Counted from the first letter of the stretch, positions 35,679-44,748 are shown. The stretch is DNA of 64,000 nucleotides from Streptomyces graminofaciens (GCF_030294945.1 NZ_AP018448.1:10946501-11010500); one strand, 5' to 3'. Translations and numbers: made by a program. The notes: generated by a model from the sequence alone, not told the origin.

Positions 35679-36632
35679 ATGTACTCCATCGGTCCACTGA
35701 CCGTCGCCCCCGGCGAGCGCGCCCAAGGCCTCATCCCGGTCGGCACCAGCAGCTACGGTGTGGAACTCGGCATCCCACTGATCGTCGTCAACGGCGCGCA
35801 GGACGGCCCGGTCCTGTGTGTGGACGCCGGCGTGCACGGCGACGAGTACGACGGCCAGGAAGCCGTCCGCCGCGTGGTCGCCGAGATCGACCCGACCACC
35901 CTGCGCGGCACGCTCGTCGCCATCCCGTGCATGAACACCCCGGCCTTCGAGGCGGCGGCCCGCACCAGCGGCCTGGACCACCTCAACCTCAACCGCATCT
36001 TCCCCGGTGACGCGGACGGCTCGTACTCGCTGCGCCTGGCCGCCACCTTCGTCGAGCAGGTCGTCCCGGCCATCGACGCCCTGGTCGACCTGCACACCGG
36101 CGGCACGTTCGGTGAGATCGCCCCGCTGGTCATCCTTCAGGGCGGCTACGAGGAACTGGCGACGGACATGGCCCTCGCGGCCGGGCACGAGCTGGTCTGG
36201 AAGGGCGGCAAGTGGGGCGGCACGGTGCGCCATCCCACCCTCGCGGCGGGCAAGCCCGCCATCACCATCGAGGTCGGCGGCGGCACCTACCGCGAGGAGA
36301 ACGTCACCCTGCACATGCACTCCATCCGCAACATCCTCCGGCAACTCGGCATGATCGACGGTGCGGCGGAGCTGCGGGACACCTACACCACTGTCTCCGG
36401 CACTTTCGCCCGCTCCGACGCCGGCGGCTTCTTCGTCGGCCACGCCGAGCCGGGGGACACCTGCAAGGAAGGCGACCTGATCGCCCACATCGTCGACCAC
36501 TACGGCAACACGCTGGAGGAGGTCCTCGCCCCGCAGGACGGCATCGTGCTCTGGGTCCGCCGGATCCGTACCGTCCGCCCCGGCGACGAGGTCGTCATCT
36601 TCGGCGAGGTGCAGGGAGAGATCCGGCCATGA
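35679..36632 (+). CDS. AstE/aspartoacylase-family zinc deacylase, copy 2
   Basis: A 317-residue metal-dependent deacylase. ATG 35679 lies behind GGAAAGGAACG. Zinc site: H53 and E56 (GVHGDEYDGQE) plus the His of LVDLHTGGTFG. The LNLNRIFPGDADG motif and catalytic Glu in TIEVGGGTYREEN are intact. It resembles the DoeB-like side of the family (N-acetyl-diaminobutyrate deacetylase) more than copy 1 does, but no ectoine hydrolase (M24 type) is present in the window. It is coupled to the following aldehyde dehydrogenase by ATGA. Confidence 0.87.
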   Translation: MYSIGPLTVAPGERAQGLIPVGTSSYGVELGIPLIVVNGAQDGPVLCVDAGVHGDEYDGQEAVRRVVAEIDPTTLRGTLVAIPCMNTPAFEAAARTSGLDHLNLNRIFPGDADGSYSLRLAATFVEQVVPAIDALVDLHTGGTFGEIAPLVILQGGYEELATDMALAAGHELVWKGGKWGGTVRHPTLAAGKPAITIEVGGGTYREENVTLHMHSIRNILRQLGMIDGAAELRDTYTTVSGTFARSDAGGFFVGHAEPGDTCKEGDLIAHIVDHYGNTLEEVLAPQDGIVLWVRRIRTVRPGDEVVIFGEVQGEIRP

Positions 36633-38089
36633 CCGACGAACTGCGGCTGACCGAGCTGCTCATCGACGGCAAGCAGGTGCCCGCCGCCGACGGCCGCTTC
36701 TTCACGGTCCTCGACCCGTCCGACGGTGCGGTCATCGCCCAGGTGGCGCTGGCCGGCAAGGCGGACGTGGACCAGGCGGTGGCGGCGGCCCGCTCGGCCC
36801 TCACCTCTCCCGCCTGGGCCCGCATGCGCGCCGCCGACCGGGGCCGGGTCCTGTACCGGATCGCGGAGGCCATCCGCTACCAGGGCGAACGGCTGGCCCG
36901 GCTGGAGAGCCAGGACGTCGGCAAGCCGCTCAGCCAGGCGAAGGCCGATGTCGAGGCCGCCGCCCGCTACTTCGAGTTCTACGCGGGCGTCGCCGACAAG
37001 CTCGGCGGCACCACGATCCCCCTCGGGCCCGGCCTGATCGACTACACCGTGCGTGAGCCGATCGGTGTCTCCGGCCAGATCATCCCGTTCAACTACCCGC
37101 TGCAGAACACCGCGAGGGGCTCCGCCCCCGCGCTGGCGGCCGGGTGCACGGTGGTGCTCAAGCCGTCGCCCGAGGCGCCGCTCACCCCGCTGGAGATCGG
37201 CAGGATCGCCCTGGAGTGCGGTCTCCCGCCGGGTGTCCTCAACGTCGTCCCCGGTGACGGCGAGACCGGCGCGGCCCTCGCCGGACACCCGGACATCAAC
37301 CAGGTCACCTTCACCGGCTCGGTGCCGACCGGCATCAAGGTCGCCCAGGCCGCCGCCGCCAACGTGGTCCCCTCGGTCACCGAGCTGGGCGGCAAGTCGC
37401 CGGTCGTCGTCTTCGCCGACGCCGACTTCGACCTGGCGCTGACCGCCGTCGCGGCCTCGGCCTTCGGCAACGCCGGCCAGACCTGCTCGGCAGGCACCCG
37501 GCTGCTGCTCCAGCGCGGTGCCGAGGAGTTCCTCGACAAGCTGGTCGCCCATGCCGCCTCCCTGCGTGTCGGCCCGGGGCTCACCGACCCGGACGTCGGC
37601 CCGCTGGTCGCCGCCCGGCAGCGCGACCGGGTGCTGGGCTACCTGGGCCTGGCCCGCGAGGAGGGCGCCGTGGCACGGGCCGGCGGCCGAGCTCCGACCG
37701 ACCCGGCCCTGGCCGACGGCTACTACGTCGAGCCGACCGTCCTCACCGGCGTCACCAACGACGCCCGGTGCGCCCGCGAGGAGATCTTCGGCCCCGTCGT
37801 CACCGTCATCGAGTTCGACGACACCGACGAGGCACTGGACATCGCCAACGACAGCCCGTACGGGCTGGCTTCCTACGTCTGGACCCGCGACATCGACAAG
37901 GCGATGCGCCTGGCCGAGGGCATCCGGGCCGGACAGGTCTACGTCAACGCCACCGGCGTCGGCACCGGCGTCGAGCTCCCGTTCGGCGGCTACAAGCACA
38001 GCGGCTGGGGGCGGGAGAAGGGTCTCGCGGCCCTCGACAGCTACACGCAGACCAAGAACGTCTGCATCGGATTCGGGAGGCGGTCATGA
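36629..38089 (+). CDS. Aldehyde dehydrogenase
   Basis: A 486-residue NAD(P)-dependent aldehyde dehydrogenase of the betaine/aminobutyraldehyde class. It shows IIPFNYPLQNTARG, VLKPSPEAPLTPL, FTGSVPTGIKVAQ, Glu252 (TELGGKSPVV) and catalytic Cys286 (NAGQTCSAGTR). The C-terminal GVELPFGGYKHSGWGREKG is typical of aminoaldehyde dehydrogenases. It should oxidise the aldehyde made by the neighbouring transaminase or oxidases. It starts within the stop of deacylase copy 2 and overlaps the aldo/keto reductase start. Confidence 0.93.
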   Translation: MTDELRLTELLIDGKQVPAADGRFFTVLDPSDGAVIAQVALAGKADVDQAVAAARSALTSPAWARMRAADRGRVLYRIAEAIRYQGERLARLESQDVGKPLSQAKADVEAAARYFEFYAGVADKLGGTTIPLGPGLIDYTVREPIGVSGQIIPFNYPLQNTARGSAPALAAGCTVVLKPSPEAPLTPLEIGRIALECGLPPGVLNVVPGDGETGAALAGHPDINQVTFTGSVPTGIKVAQAAAANVVPSVTELGGKSPVVVFADADFDLALTAVAASAFGNAGQTCSAGTRLLLQRGAEEFLDKLVAHAASLRVGPGLTDPDVGPLVAARQRDRVLGYLGLAREEGAVARAGGRAPTDPALADGYYVEPTVLTGVTNDARCAREEIFGPVVTVIEFDDTDEALDIANDSPYGLASYVWTRDIDKAMRLAEGIRAGQVYVNATGVGTGVELPFGGYKHSGWGREKGLAALDSYTQTKNVCIGFGRRS

Positions 38090-39024
38090 GATACCGCCCG
38101 CTGGGCGAGCGCGGCCCGACCGTCTCCGTGGTCGGTGTCGGCGGCAACAACTTCGGCTCCCGCCTCGACGAGGACGGAACGAAGGCGGTCGTCCACGCGG
38201 CCCTCGACGCCGGGATCACCCTCTTCGACACCGCCGACATGTACGGCGGGTTCGGCGAGAGCGACAACGGGCGCGGCGACGGCGAACGACTCCTCGGCGC
38301 CGCCCTCAAGGGGCACCGTGACGAGGTCGTGCTGGCCACCAAGTTCGGCATGGAGATGGGTCAGGAGGCCGATCTCTACGGCCGGCGGGGAGCCCGCCCC
38401 TACATCCGGTACGCCGTCGAGGCGTCGCTGCGCCGCCTGGGCACCGAACGGATCGATCTGTACCAGTACCACGAGCCGGACGGCGTGACTCCGCTGGAGG
38501 AGACGGTGGCCGCGCTCCGGGAACTGGTCGACGAGGGCAAGATCGGCCACATCGGCTGCTCCAACCTGCCGGCCGAGCAGCTCACCGATGCCTTCGTGTC
38601 CACCCAGGCCCGCTACCACCTGCTCGACCGCAGTGTGGAGCAGGACCTGGTCCCCGCCTGCGTCAGCCACGGCGTCGGCCTCCTGCCGTACTACCCGCTG
38701 GCCAACGGCCTGCTCAGCGGAAAGTACCGGCGCGGAGAGGAGCCCCCGCCCGGCAGCCGGCTGTCCTGGCGGCAGGGCTGGCTCACCGACGCGGCCCTCG
38801 ACAAGGCCGAGGCGCTCACCGCGTACGGCGCCGAACGAGGACTCACCCTCCTCCAGGTCGCCGTGGGCGCGCTGGCCGCGCTCCCCGCCGTCGGCTCCGT
38901 CATCTGCGGCGCCATGACCCCCGAACAGGTCACCGCCAACGCGGCGGCGGCCGACTGGATCCCCGACCCGGCCGACCTGGCCGCACTCGACGCGATCGTC
39001 ACCCCCGGCGAACGTGTCATCTGA
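38086..39024 (+). CDS. Aldo/keto reductase
   Basis: A 312-residue (alpha/beta)8 NADPH oxidoreductase. The tetrad region reads ITLFDTADMYGGFGESDNGR (Asp and Tyr), ATKFGMEMG (Lys) and YQYHEPDG (His). The coenzyme region is GAMTPEQVTANAAA near the C-terminus. It could reduce the reactive aldehyde intermediate as an overflow or detoxification route, or act on a keto intermediate. It is coupled by ATGA to the aldehyde dehydrogenase upstream. Confidence 0.9.
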   Translation: MRYRPLGERGPTVSVVGVGGNNFGSRLDEDGTKAVVHAALDAGITLFDTADMYGGFGESDNGRGDGERLLGAALKGHRDEVVLATKFGMEMGQEADLYGRRGARPYIRYAVEASLRRLGTERIDLYQYHEPDGVTPLEETVAALRELVDEGKIGHIGCSNLPAEQLTDAFVSTQARYHLLDRSVEQDLVPACVSHGVGLLPYYPLANGLLSGKYRRGEEPPPGSRLSWRQGWLTDAALDKAEALTAYGAERGLTLLQVAVGALAALPAVGSVICGAMTPEQVTANAAAADWIPDPADLAALDAIVTPGERVI

Positions 39025-39067
39025 AGCCACCGAATCCCCTTCGCCATCCGAATTGAGGCTGAACACC

Positions 39068-39733
39068 ATGCGAGAGATCGTCACCTTCGACGCCTATGCG
39101 ACCCTGATCAACTTCGAGCTCGGCCCCACGACCCTGAAGGTCCTCGAAGACCGGCTGGACCTGGACAACCTGGACGTCGACGAGTTCCTCGACGACTTCC
39201 GCGTCATGCGCTTCCAGGCCGTCCTGGAGGCCTACCGTCCGTACCACGAGATCCTGCACTCCAGCCTGCGCAACGCCATGCGCCTGCACGGCCTGGAGTA
39301 CCGCGAGTCCGACGGTGACGCCCTCGTCGAGGCCGTCCCCACCTTCGGCCCCTTCCCGGAGGTCCCGGACGCACTGCGCGCCCTGAAGACCAGGTACGAG
39401 ATCGCCATCATCTCCAACACCGACGACAACATGATCGCGCGTAACGTGGAGAACATCGGCGTCGAGTTCGACCACGTCATCACCGCCCAGCAGGCCGGCG
39501 CCTACAAGCCGGACCGCCAGACCTTCGAGTACGCCTTCAAGACCATGGGCGTCGAGCCGTCGCAGGTCATCCACACCGCGCAGGGCTGGGAGTACGACCA
39601 CATCCCGACCCGCGACCTCGGCCTGAAGCGCCGGGTGTGGATCAACCGCTACGGCCGCCCCGGCAGCGCCGACTACCAGCCGTACGACGAGCTGCCCGAC
39701 CTGTCGGGCCTGCCGAAGCTGCTCGGCTGCTGA
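39068..39733 (+). CDS. Haloacid dehalogenase type II-like hydrolase (HAD superfamily)
   Basis: A 221-residue HAD protein. ATG 39068 is preferred to a GTG at 39014 because the N-terminal HAD motif I (VTFDAYATLINF, nucleophile Asp8) follows at once. Motif II is IAIISNTDDNM, motif III Lys is in GAYKPDRQTFEYAF, and motif IV Asp is in GWEYDHIPTRDLG. The family includes L-2-haloacid dehalogenases and small-molecule phosphatases. No halogen-related gene is nearby, so a house-cleaning or pathway phosphatase role is as likely as dehalogenation. Confidence 0.87.
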   Translation: MREIVTFDAYATLINFELGPTTLKVLEDRLDLDNLDVDEFLDDFRVMRFQAVLEAYRPYHEILHSSLRNAMRLHGLEYRESDGDALVEAVPTFGPFPEVPDALRALKTRYEIAIISNTDDNMIARNVENIGVEFDHVITAQQAGAYKPDRQTFEYAFKTMGVEPSQVIHTAQGWEYDHIPTRDLGLKRRVWINRYGRPGSADYQPYDELPDLSGLPKLLGC

Positions 39734-39779
39734 CCGACGGCGCAACGGAAACGGACCGAGAACACAGAGGACGCACGCC

Positions 39780-41063
39780 ATGAAGCAGATCCCCTACTGG
39801 CTGGACACAGCCCCCGCCCTGCCCGACCGTTCCGGAAAGGACCTGCCCGACGAGGCGGACGTGGTGGTGATCGGCGGCGGTCTCACCGGCCTGTCCACCG
39901 CCTATCACGCCGCTCGCAAGGGCGCCCGGGTCGTCCTGGTCGAGAAGGACAAGGTGGGCTCGGGCGCCTCCGGGCGCAACGGCAGCATGTGCACCCAGGG
40001 CATCACCATCAGCCCCGCCGAGGCGCGCAAGCGCTACGGGCAGGAGCGGGCCCGTGAGCTGTACGACGCCTTCCGCGAGGCGGTCGACGTCGTCGAGGAG
40101 CTCACCCACACCGAGAACATCGACTGCGACTTCAACCGCTCCGGGCGCCTGGGCGCGGTCTGCAAGCCCGGGCACTTCGACGGCCTGCGGGCCAAGCAGC
40201 GCGACCTGGCCGACAACTTCGGCCACGAGACGGTCGTCCTGAGCAAGAGCGAACTGCGCGCCGAGCTCGGCACGGACTACTACCACGGTGCCCTGCTCGA
40301 CCCGCTCAGCGCGGGCCTGCACGTCGGCAAGTTCGTCGGCGGCCTGGCAGGCGCCGCCGAGCGTGCCGGCGCCGAGATCCACGAGCGCAACGCCGCCACC
40401 GGCCTCACCCGCCTCCCCGGCGGAGGCTTCCTGGTGGAAACCATGAACGGCACCATCCGCGCCAAGCAGGTCATGGCGGCGACGGACGCCTACACCGACA
40501 AGTCGATGCCGTGGTTCCGCAAGCGGCTGATCAACGTCGGCAGCTTCATCATCGTCACCGAGCCGCTGGGGGAGGCACGCGCCAAGGAGCTCATCCCCAA
40601 CGGCCGCCTGCTGGTCGCCCACAAGAACGTCGGTCACTACGTCCGCCTCACCCCGGACAACCGCCTCGCCTTCGGCGGCCGGGCCCGCTTCGCCCCCTCC
40701 AACCCCGCCTCCGACGTCAAGAGCGGCGACATCCTCAAGCGGGAGATGACGGAGATCTTCCCGCAGCTGGCCGGGACGCGGATCGACTACGTATGGGGCG
40801 GCATGGTCGGCTTCTCCTGGGACCGCGTTCCGCACGCGGGTGACGTCAACGGCCTCTACTACTCCATGGGTTACTGCGGCCACGGCGTCCAGATGGCCAC
40901 GTACATGGGCCGGGCCGTGGCCGAGATGATGGACGGCAAGCCGGAGGCCAACCCCCTGCGCGGCTTCGGCTTCCCGAAGGTGCCCGTCCCCTTCTACAAC
41001 GGCACCCCCTGGTTCCTGCCGTTCGGCGGCGCCTACTACAAGGCCAAGGACAAGCTGCTCTGA
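39780..41063 (+). CDS. FAD-dependent amine oxidoreductase (PuuB-like, DAO family)
   Basis: A 427-residue flavoenzyme similar in layout to gamma-glutamylputrescine oxidase. The dinucleotide-binding motif is VVVIGGGLTGLSTAYHAARK, then VEKDKVGSGASGRNGS (the GASGRNGG-like loop of PuuB/OrdL proteins). FAD contacts continue in YYSMGYCGHGVQMATYMGRA. It would oxidise an amine to an aldehyde plus ammonia with H2O2 release. It is the last gene before a strong terminator. With the SolA-like enzyme at 27945 it gives the cluster two different flavin amine oxidases. Confidence 0.9.
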   Translation: MKQIPYWLDTAPALPDRSGKDLPDEADVVVIGGGLTGLSTAYHAARKGARVVLVEKDKVGSGASGRNGSMCTQGITISPAEARKRYGQERARELYDAFREAVDVVEELTHTENIDCDFNRSGRLGAVCKPGHFDGLRAKQRDLADNFGHETVVLSKSELRAELGTDYYHGALLDPLSAGLHVGKFVGGLAGAAERAGAEIHERNAATGLTRLPGGGFLVETMNGTIRAKQVMAATDAYTDKSMPWFRKRLINVGSFIIVTEPLGEARAKELIPNGRLLVAHKNVGHYVRLTPDNRLAFGGRARFAPSNPASDVKSGDILKREMTEIFPQLAGTRIDYVWGGMVGFSWDRVPHAGDVNGLYYSMGYCGHGVQMATYMGRAVAEMMDGKPEANPLRGFGFPKVPVPFYNGTPWFLPFGGAYYKAKDKLL

Positions 41064-41094
41064 GCCGATGGCGATGCCGATGCCGACGGCGTCG

Positions 41095-41143
41095 AAGCCG
41101 CGGGGACTTCCCCAGCAAGGGTCCTGGGACGTCCCCGCGGCTT
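41095..41143 (+). terminator. Terminator of the amine-catabolic cluster
   Basis: AAGCCGCGGGGAC (41095-41107) pairs perfectly over 13 bp with GTCCCCGCGGCTT (41131-41143) across a 23-nt loop. It lies 32 bp after the stop of the flavoenzyme gene. Confidence 0.8.
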
Positions 41144-41217
41144 TCCGGTCTCGCGGCCTGTTGCCGCACCCACTCACGTCCACACCTGAACCGCATCGAG
41201 GAAGGGCCCGCTCCGGA

Positions 41218-42627
41218 ATGACCGCCGTCACCCGCAGTGAACACGATCTGCTTGGCGACCGAGACGTTCCCGTAGACGCCTACTGGGGTGTTCACACGCT
41301 GCGCGCCACGGAGAACTTCCCCATCTCGGGCATGACCATCTCCGCCTACCCGCACCTGATCGACGCGCTCGCCGCGGTCAAGGAGGCCGCCGCCCGCGCC
41401 AACGAGGAGCTCGGCCTGCTGGAGCCGAGGAAGGCCGCCGCGATCGTCGAGGCCTGCCGGGAGATACGCGAGGGCAAGCTGCACGACCAGTTCGTCGTCG
41501 ACGTCATCCAGGGCGGAGCCGGCACCTCGACGAACATGAACGCCAACGAGGTCGTCGCCAACAGGGCGTTGGAGCTGCTGGGCCACGACAAGGGCCAGTA
41601 CCAGTACGTGCACCCCAACGAGGACGTCAACCTCGGCCAGTCCACCAACGACGTCTACCCGACCGCGGTCAAGGTCGCGACGGTCTTCGCGGTCCGTGGA
41701 CTGCTCAAGGCGATGGCCGTCCTCCAGGACTCCTTCGCCCGCAAGGCCGTCGAGTTCCGCGAGGTCCTCAAGATGGGCCGTACACAGTTGCAGGACGCGG
41801 TGCCGATGACGCTCGGCCAGGAGTTCTCCGCATACGCCGTCATGATTGACGAGGACCGCCACCGTCTTGCCGAGGCCGTCGAGCTGATCCATGAGATCAA
41901 CCTGGGTGCCACGGCGATCGGCACCGGGCTCAACGCCCCCGCCGGATACGCCGAGTCGGCCCGTCGCCACCTCTCCGAGATCACCGGACTGCCGCTGGTC
42001 ACGGCCGCGAACCTGGTCGAGGCCACCCAGGACTGCGGCGCGTTCGTGCAGATGTCCGGCGTGCTCAAGCGCATCGCCGTCAAGCTCTCCAAGAGCTGCA
42101 ACGACCTGCGCCTGCTGTCCTCCGGGCCGCGCGCGGGCCTCGGCGAGATCAACCTGCCACCGGTGCAGGCCGGTTCGTCCATCATGCCCGGCAAGGTCAA
42201 CCCGGTGATCCCCGAGGTCGTCAACCAGGTCGCCTTCGAGGTCATCGGCAACGACGTCACCATCACCATGGCCGCCGAGGCCGGACAGCTCCAGCTCAAC
42301 GCCTTCGAGCCTGTCATCCTGCACTCCCTGTCGGAGTCCATCACCCACCTGCGCGCCGCCTGCCTCACCCTCGCCGAACGCTGCGTGGACGGCATCACCG
42401 CCAACACCGAGGCGCTGCGCGCGAGGGTGGAGAACTCCATCGGCCTGGTCACCGCCCTCAACCCGCACATCGGCTACACCGCGGCCACCGACATCGCCAA
42501 AGAGGCCCTCGCCAGCGGCCGGGGCGTCGCCGAACTCGTCCTGGAGAAAGGCCTGTTGCCGGCCGAGACCCTCGCCGACCTGCTGCGCCCCGAGGTCGTG
42601 GCCGGCCGGAGTCGGGCCCTGACCTGA
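41218..42627 (+). CDS. aspA: Aspartate ammonia-lyase
   Basis: A 469-residue member of the fumarase/aspartase superfamily, full length. It has TSTNMNANEVVANRA, DVNLGQSTNDVYPTAVK, GRTQLQDAVPMTLGQEF, the signature GSSIMPGKVNPVIPE and TAANLVEATQDCGAF. Aspartase converts L-aspartate to fumarate and ammonia; some relatives act on N-substituted aspartates such as EDDS, which cannot be separated by eye. ATG 41218 is 75 bp beyond the terminator, so it may be transcribed on its own. The neighbourhood of aspartoacylase-type deacylases suggests that aspartate or a derivative arises in the pathway. Confidence 0.88.
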   Translation: MTAVTRSEHDLLGDRDVPVDAYWGVHTLRATENFPISGMTISAYPHLIDALAAVKEAAARANEELGLLEPRKAAAIVEACREIREGKLHDQFVVDVIQGGAGTSTNMNANEVVANRALELLGHDKGQYQYVHPNEDVNLGQSTNDVYPTAVKVATVFAVRGLLKAMAVLQDSFARKAVEFREVLKMGRTQLQDAVPMTLGQEFSAYAVMIDEDRHRLAEAVELIHEINLGATAIGTGLNAPAGYAESARRHLSEITGLPLVTAANLVEATQDCGAFVQMSGVLKRIAVKLSKSCNDLRLLSSGPRAGLGEINLPPVQAGSSIMPGKVNPVIPEVVNQVAFEVIGNDVTITMAAEAGQLQLNAFEPVILHSLSESITHLRAACLTLAERCVDGITANTEALRARVENSIGLVTALNPHIGYTAATDIAKEALASGRGVAELVLEKGLLPAETLADLLRPEVVAGRSRALT

Positions 42628-42734
42628 CATGCCCGGCGTACCGGCCCGGCGGGCAGCAGGCGGTTTCGTCGGGGTGGTGAGCCGTGGACCGGTGCCGCGG
42701 CTACCAACCTCTCAAGCTCAAGAAAGGAAATGGC

Positions 42735-43088
42735 ATGTCCCTTCTGAAGACCATCGACACCAATCCCTCCTCCGCTCCGCACGAGTCCGCCCCGCTCCCG
42801 GAACGCCTGATCTCCGGCAACCCCGCCTTCAAGACCTGGGCCCAGGACGTCGCCCGCGGGGAGACGATCCGTACGGGCGTCTGGGAAGCGACGCCCGGCG
42901 AGACGCGCTCGATCAAGGGCGAGACCTTCGAGTTCTGCCACATCCTCTCCGGCATCGTCGAACTCACGCCGGAAGGAGGCGAACCGGCGGTCTACAAGGC
43001 AGGCGACAGCTTTGTCATGAAGCCGGGCTTCGTCGGTGTCTGGAAGACCATTGAAACCGTGCGCAAGGTCTATGTGATCGTGACGTGA
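42735..43088 (+). CDS. Cupin-domain protein (Cupin_3/DUF861 type)
   Basis: A 117-residue single cupin. ATG 42735 follows AAAGGAAA. The fold is readable as IRTGVWEATPGETRSIKGET, FEFCHILSGIVELTPEGG, YKAGDSFVMKPGFVGVWKT and VRKVYVIVT. This class resembles the (S)-ureidoglycine aminohydrolase and EutQ cupins. The second cupin motif lacks the usual His. It may bind or isomerise a small amine-derived intermediate, or sense it. It follows aspA by 107 bp and ends the catabolic region. Confidence 0.85.
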   Translation: MSLLKTIDTNPSSAPHESAPLPERLISGNPAFKTWAQDVARGETIRTGVWEATPGETRSIKGETFEFCHILSGIVELTPEGGEPAVYKAGDSFVMKPGFVGVWKTIETVRKVYVIVT

Positions 43089-43620
43089 TGCTGATGCCGC
43101 GCGACTCGGCCGTAGCCCACCCGGTTCGATGCGGCGGGGGCTGGAAACGGAGCGAACCTACTCCGCCACCGCGCCGGCCCCCGACCCCGCACGGCAGTCG
43201 GCGGTGAGGCCAGGGCAGTGCGATGCCGTCCAGCTTGCCGGCTTGTGCGTCGTCGACCAGGTTGGTGAACTGGTCGAAGCTCATCTGAACGCGCGACACC
43301 GGCTACGTCCTGACCGGCCAGGCCTACCCGGTCTCCGAGATGGTGACCGTTGACGTTGACTACGACAGCTGAGGCGACGATGACCCTCGTTTCGACGTCG
43401 CCCAGTCATGGGCACGCTGCGCCGGGACCGACAGCACATGAACACGCCGGACACCGCCGCACAGGACCGGCGCAGGGAGCTCGTCGAGCATGAACTGCGT
43501 GGATGCCGTCGTACCCGCGCGGCTCGCCCTCGCGGGGGCCCCGTGGCCCTGCGCGTACCACGGGTCGGTGATCGGCTGTCAGCCGGACGCATGGCGCAGG
43601 GGAAAAGTAGGCGTGTCGCG
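43089..43620. other. Gap of ~530 bp with coding-like scraps
   Basis: No intact gene. On the minus strand near 43190-43295 the phrase VSRVQMSFDQFTNLVDDAQA followed by GKLDGIALP looks like a protein C-terminus (possibly DUF397-like). On the plus strand 43290-43372 reads DTGYVLTGQAYPVSEMVTVD and ends at a stop. Neither has an associated start or domain. I regard them as remnants. Confidence 0.4.
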
Positions 43621-44472
43621 TCAGCCCTTCACCGAACGGGCCGAGCCCCACAGGGCGCCCGGGTTGACCCGGTCCGGATGGATCTCCAGCATCGCCTGGT
43701 AGAGCTCCTCAGTGGAGGCGGTGCGCGCGACGCAGTCCTCGAAGTCATCGATGTACGCGCGGGTCTCGGCGAGAATGCCCGGGGAGTCGGGCCGGCCGGG
43801 ACGCTTGTGCCCCGCCACGACATGGTCGGCTCCGAGGCCGGCAATCACGCCGAGCGCATCCTTCCACGCCTTGCGGCCCTCGCTCGGCGACTCGGCGAGA
43901 TAGAGGTGCACGTCGTTGTAGGCGGCATCCCCGGCGACCACGAGTCCGATGGACGGGACGTGCAGTGCGGTCGTGTCGTCGGTGTCGGTGTGACCGAGCG
44001 GCACCACCGTCAACTCCCGGCCCTCGAGTTCGAGCACCCCCTCCTCCATCGGGCCGGCGGCCACGATGCGGTCCGGGATCTGGCCCGGGAACCTCGCGTT
44101 CCAGAAGCTCTCGACGAAGCTCGGCTCCATCTGCTTCGCCATGTGCTCGACGACCGCCGGCGTGGCGACCGCTCGGGTGTTCGGGAAGCGCTCGAGGAGG
44201 GTCGCCAGCCCGAACCAATGATCTCCATGCCCGTGGGTGACATAGACCGTCGTCAGATTCCGGTCGTACGCTTCCACCCATTCGGCGAGCGCGACGGCTT
44301 GCTGGACCGTCATGACCGGGTCGACGAGTACCGCGTCCCGCTCGCCGTAGATGAGCGTCGAGGAGATGGGCGACCACATCCGCCGCTCCACACCGGGCGG
44401 CAGATCACTGATCTCTGTGGGGATCGAGGGTGAGATGTGGACCGCGTATCGAAGGTCCTTCTTACCGGCCAA
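43621..44472 (-). CDS. MBL-fold metallo-hydrolase
   Basis: A 283-residue metallo-beta-lactamase-fold enzyme. TTG 44472 follows ATAGGAG and is the only reasonable start. The dinuclear metal motif THGHGDHW gives H80, H82, D84 and H85. Further ligands are the His of VPLGHTDTDD, the Asp of LVVAGDAAYNDVH and the His of VVAGHKRPG. The long 60-residue N-terminal region and overall size fit MBL hydrolases acting on lactones, thioesters or small esters. It stands alone with no obvious operon partner. Substrate unknown. Confidence 0.87.
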   Translation of the reverse strand: MAGKKDLRYAVHISPSIPTEISDLPPGVERRMWSPISSTLIYGERDAVLVDPVMTVQQAVALAEWVEAYDRNLTTVYVTHGHGDHWFGLATLLERFPNTRAVATPAVVEHMAKQMEPSFVESFWNARFPGQIPDRIVAAGPMEEGVLELEGRELTVVPLGHTDTDDTTALHVPSIGLVVAGDAAYNDVHLYLAESPSEGRKAWKDALGVIAGLGADHVVAGHKRPGRPDSPGILAETRAYIDDFEDCVARTASTEELYQAMLEIHPDRVNPGALWGSARSVKG

Positions 44473-44748
44473 GGCCGACTCCTATCGTTTGGTCGTCATG
44501 GGGCCCGTGCCCCGCGGTCGAGGCGGCCGTGTTGGGGCGCACCTTCCGTGAACTGCTCCAGCTCCCCCGGAATACCGGGTCCGGACGCCGACCAGCCGGG
44601 TGCCTGGCTCGCCAGGCGGGGGCACTGGTGGGAGCTCGCTTCCGAGATCCTGCCGCCACTTGAACGACGAGGAGTTCACCGACGAGCTGGTCTGATCACC
44701 CATCAGGCCGGATGCTGACCCGCCGATTCCCTCGCGGGTGCACTCGAT

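Noticed and set aside
39068..39733. Assignment as a true 2-haloacid dehalogenase
   Set aside because: HAD-II motifs fit, but nothing nearby concerns halogenated compounds; the family call is kept general.
27945..42627. Complete ectoine degradation (doe) or gamma-glutamylputrescine (puu) pathway
   Set aside because: Individual family resemblances exist, but ectoine hydrolase and gamma-glutamylputrescine synthetase/hydrolase are not present, so a named pathway would be over-calling.
44575..44696. Plus-strand scrap reading RRGHWWELASEILPP then NDEEFTDELV
   Set aside because: Coding-like but under 40 residues with a phase break and no start; not enough to annotate as a gene.
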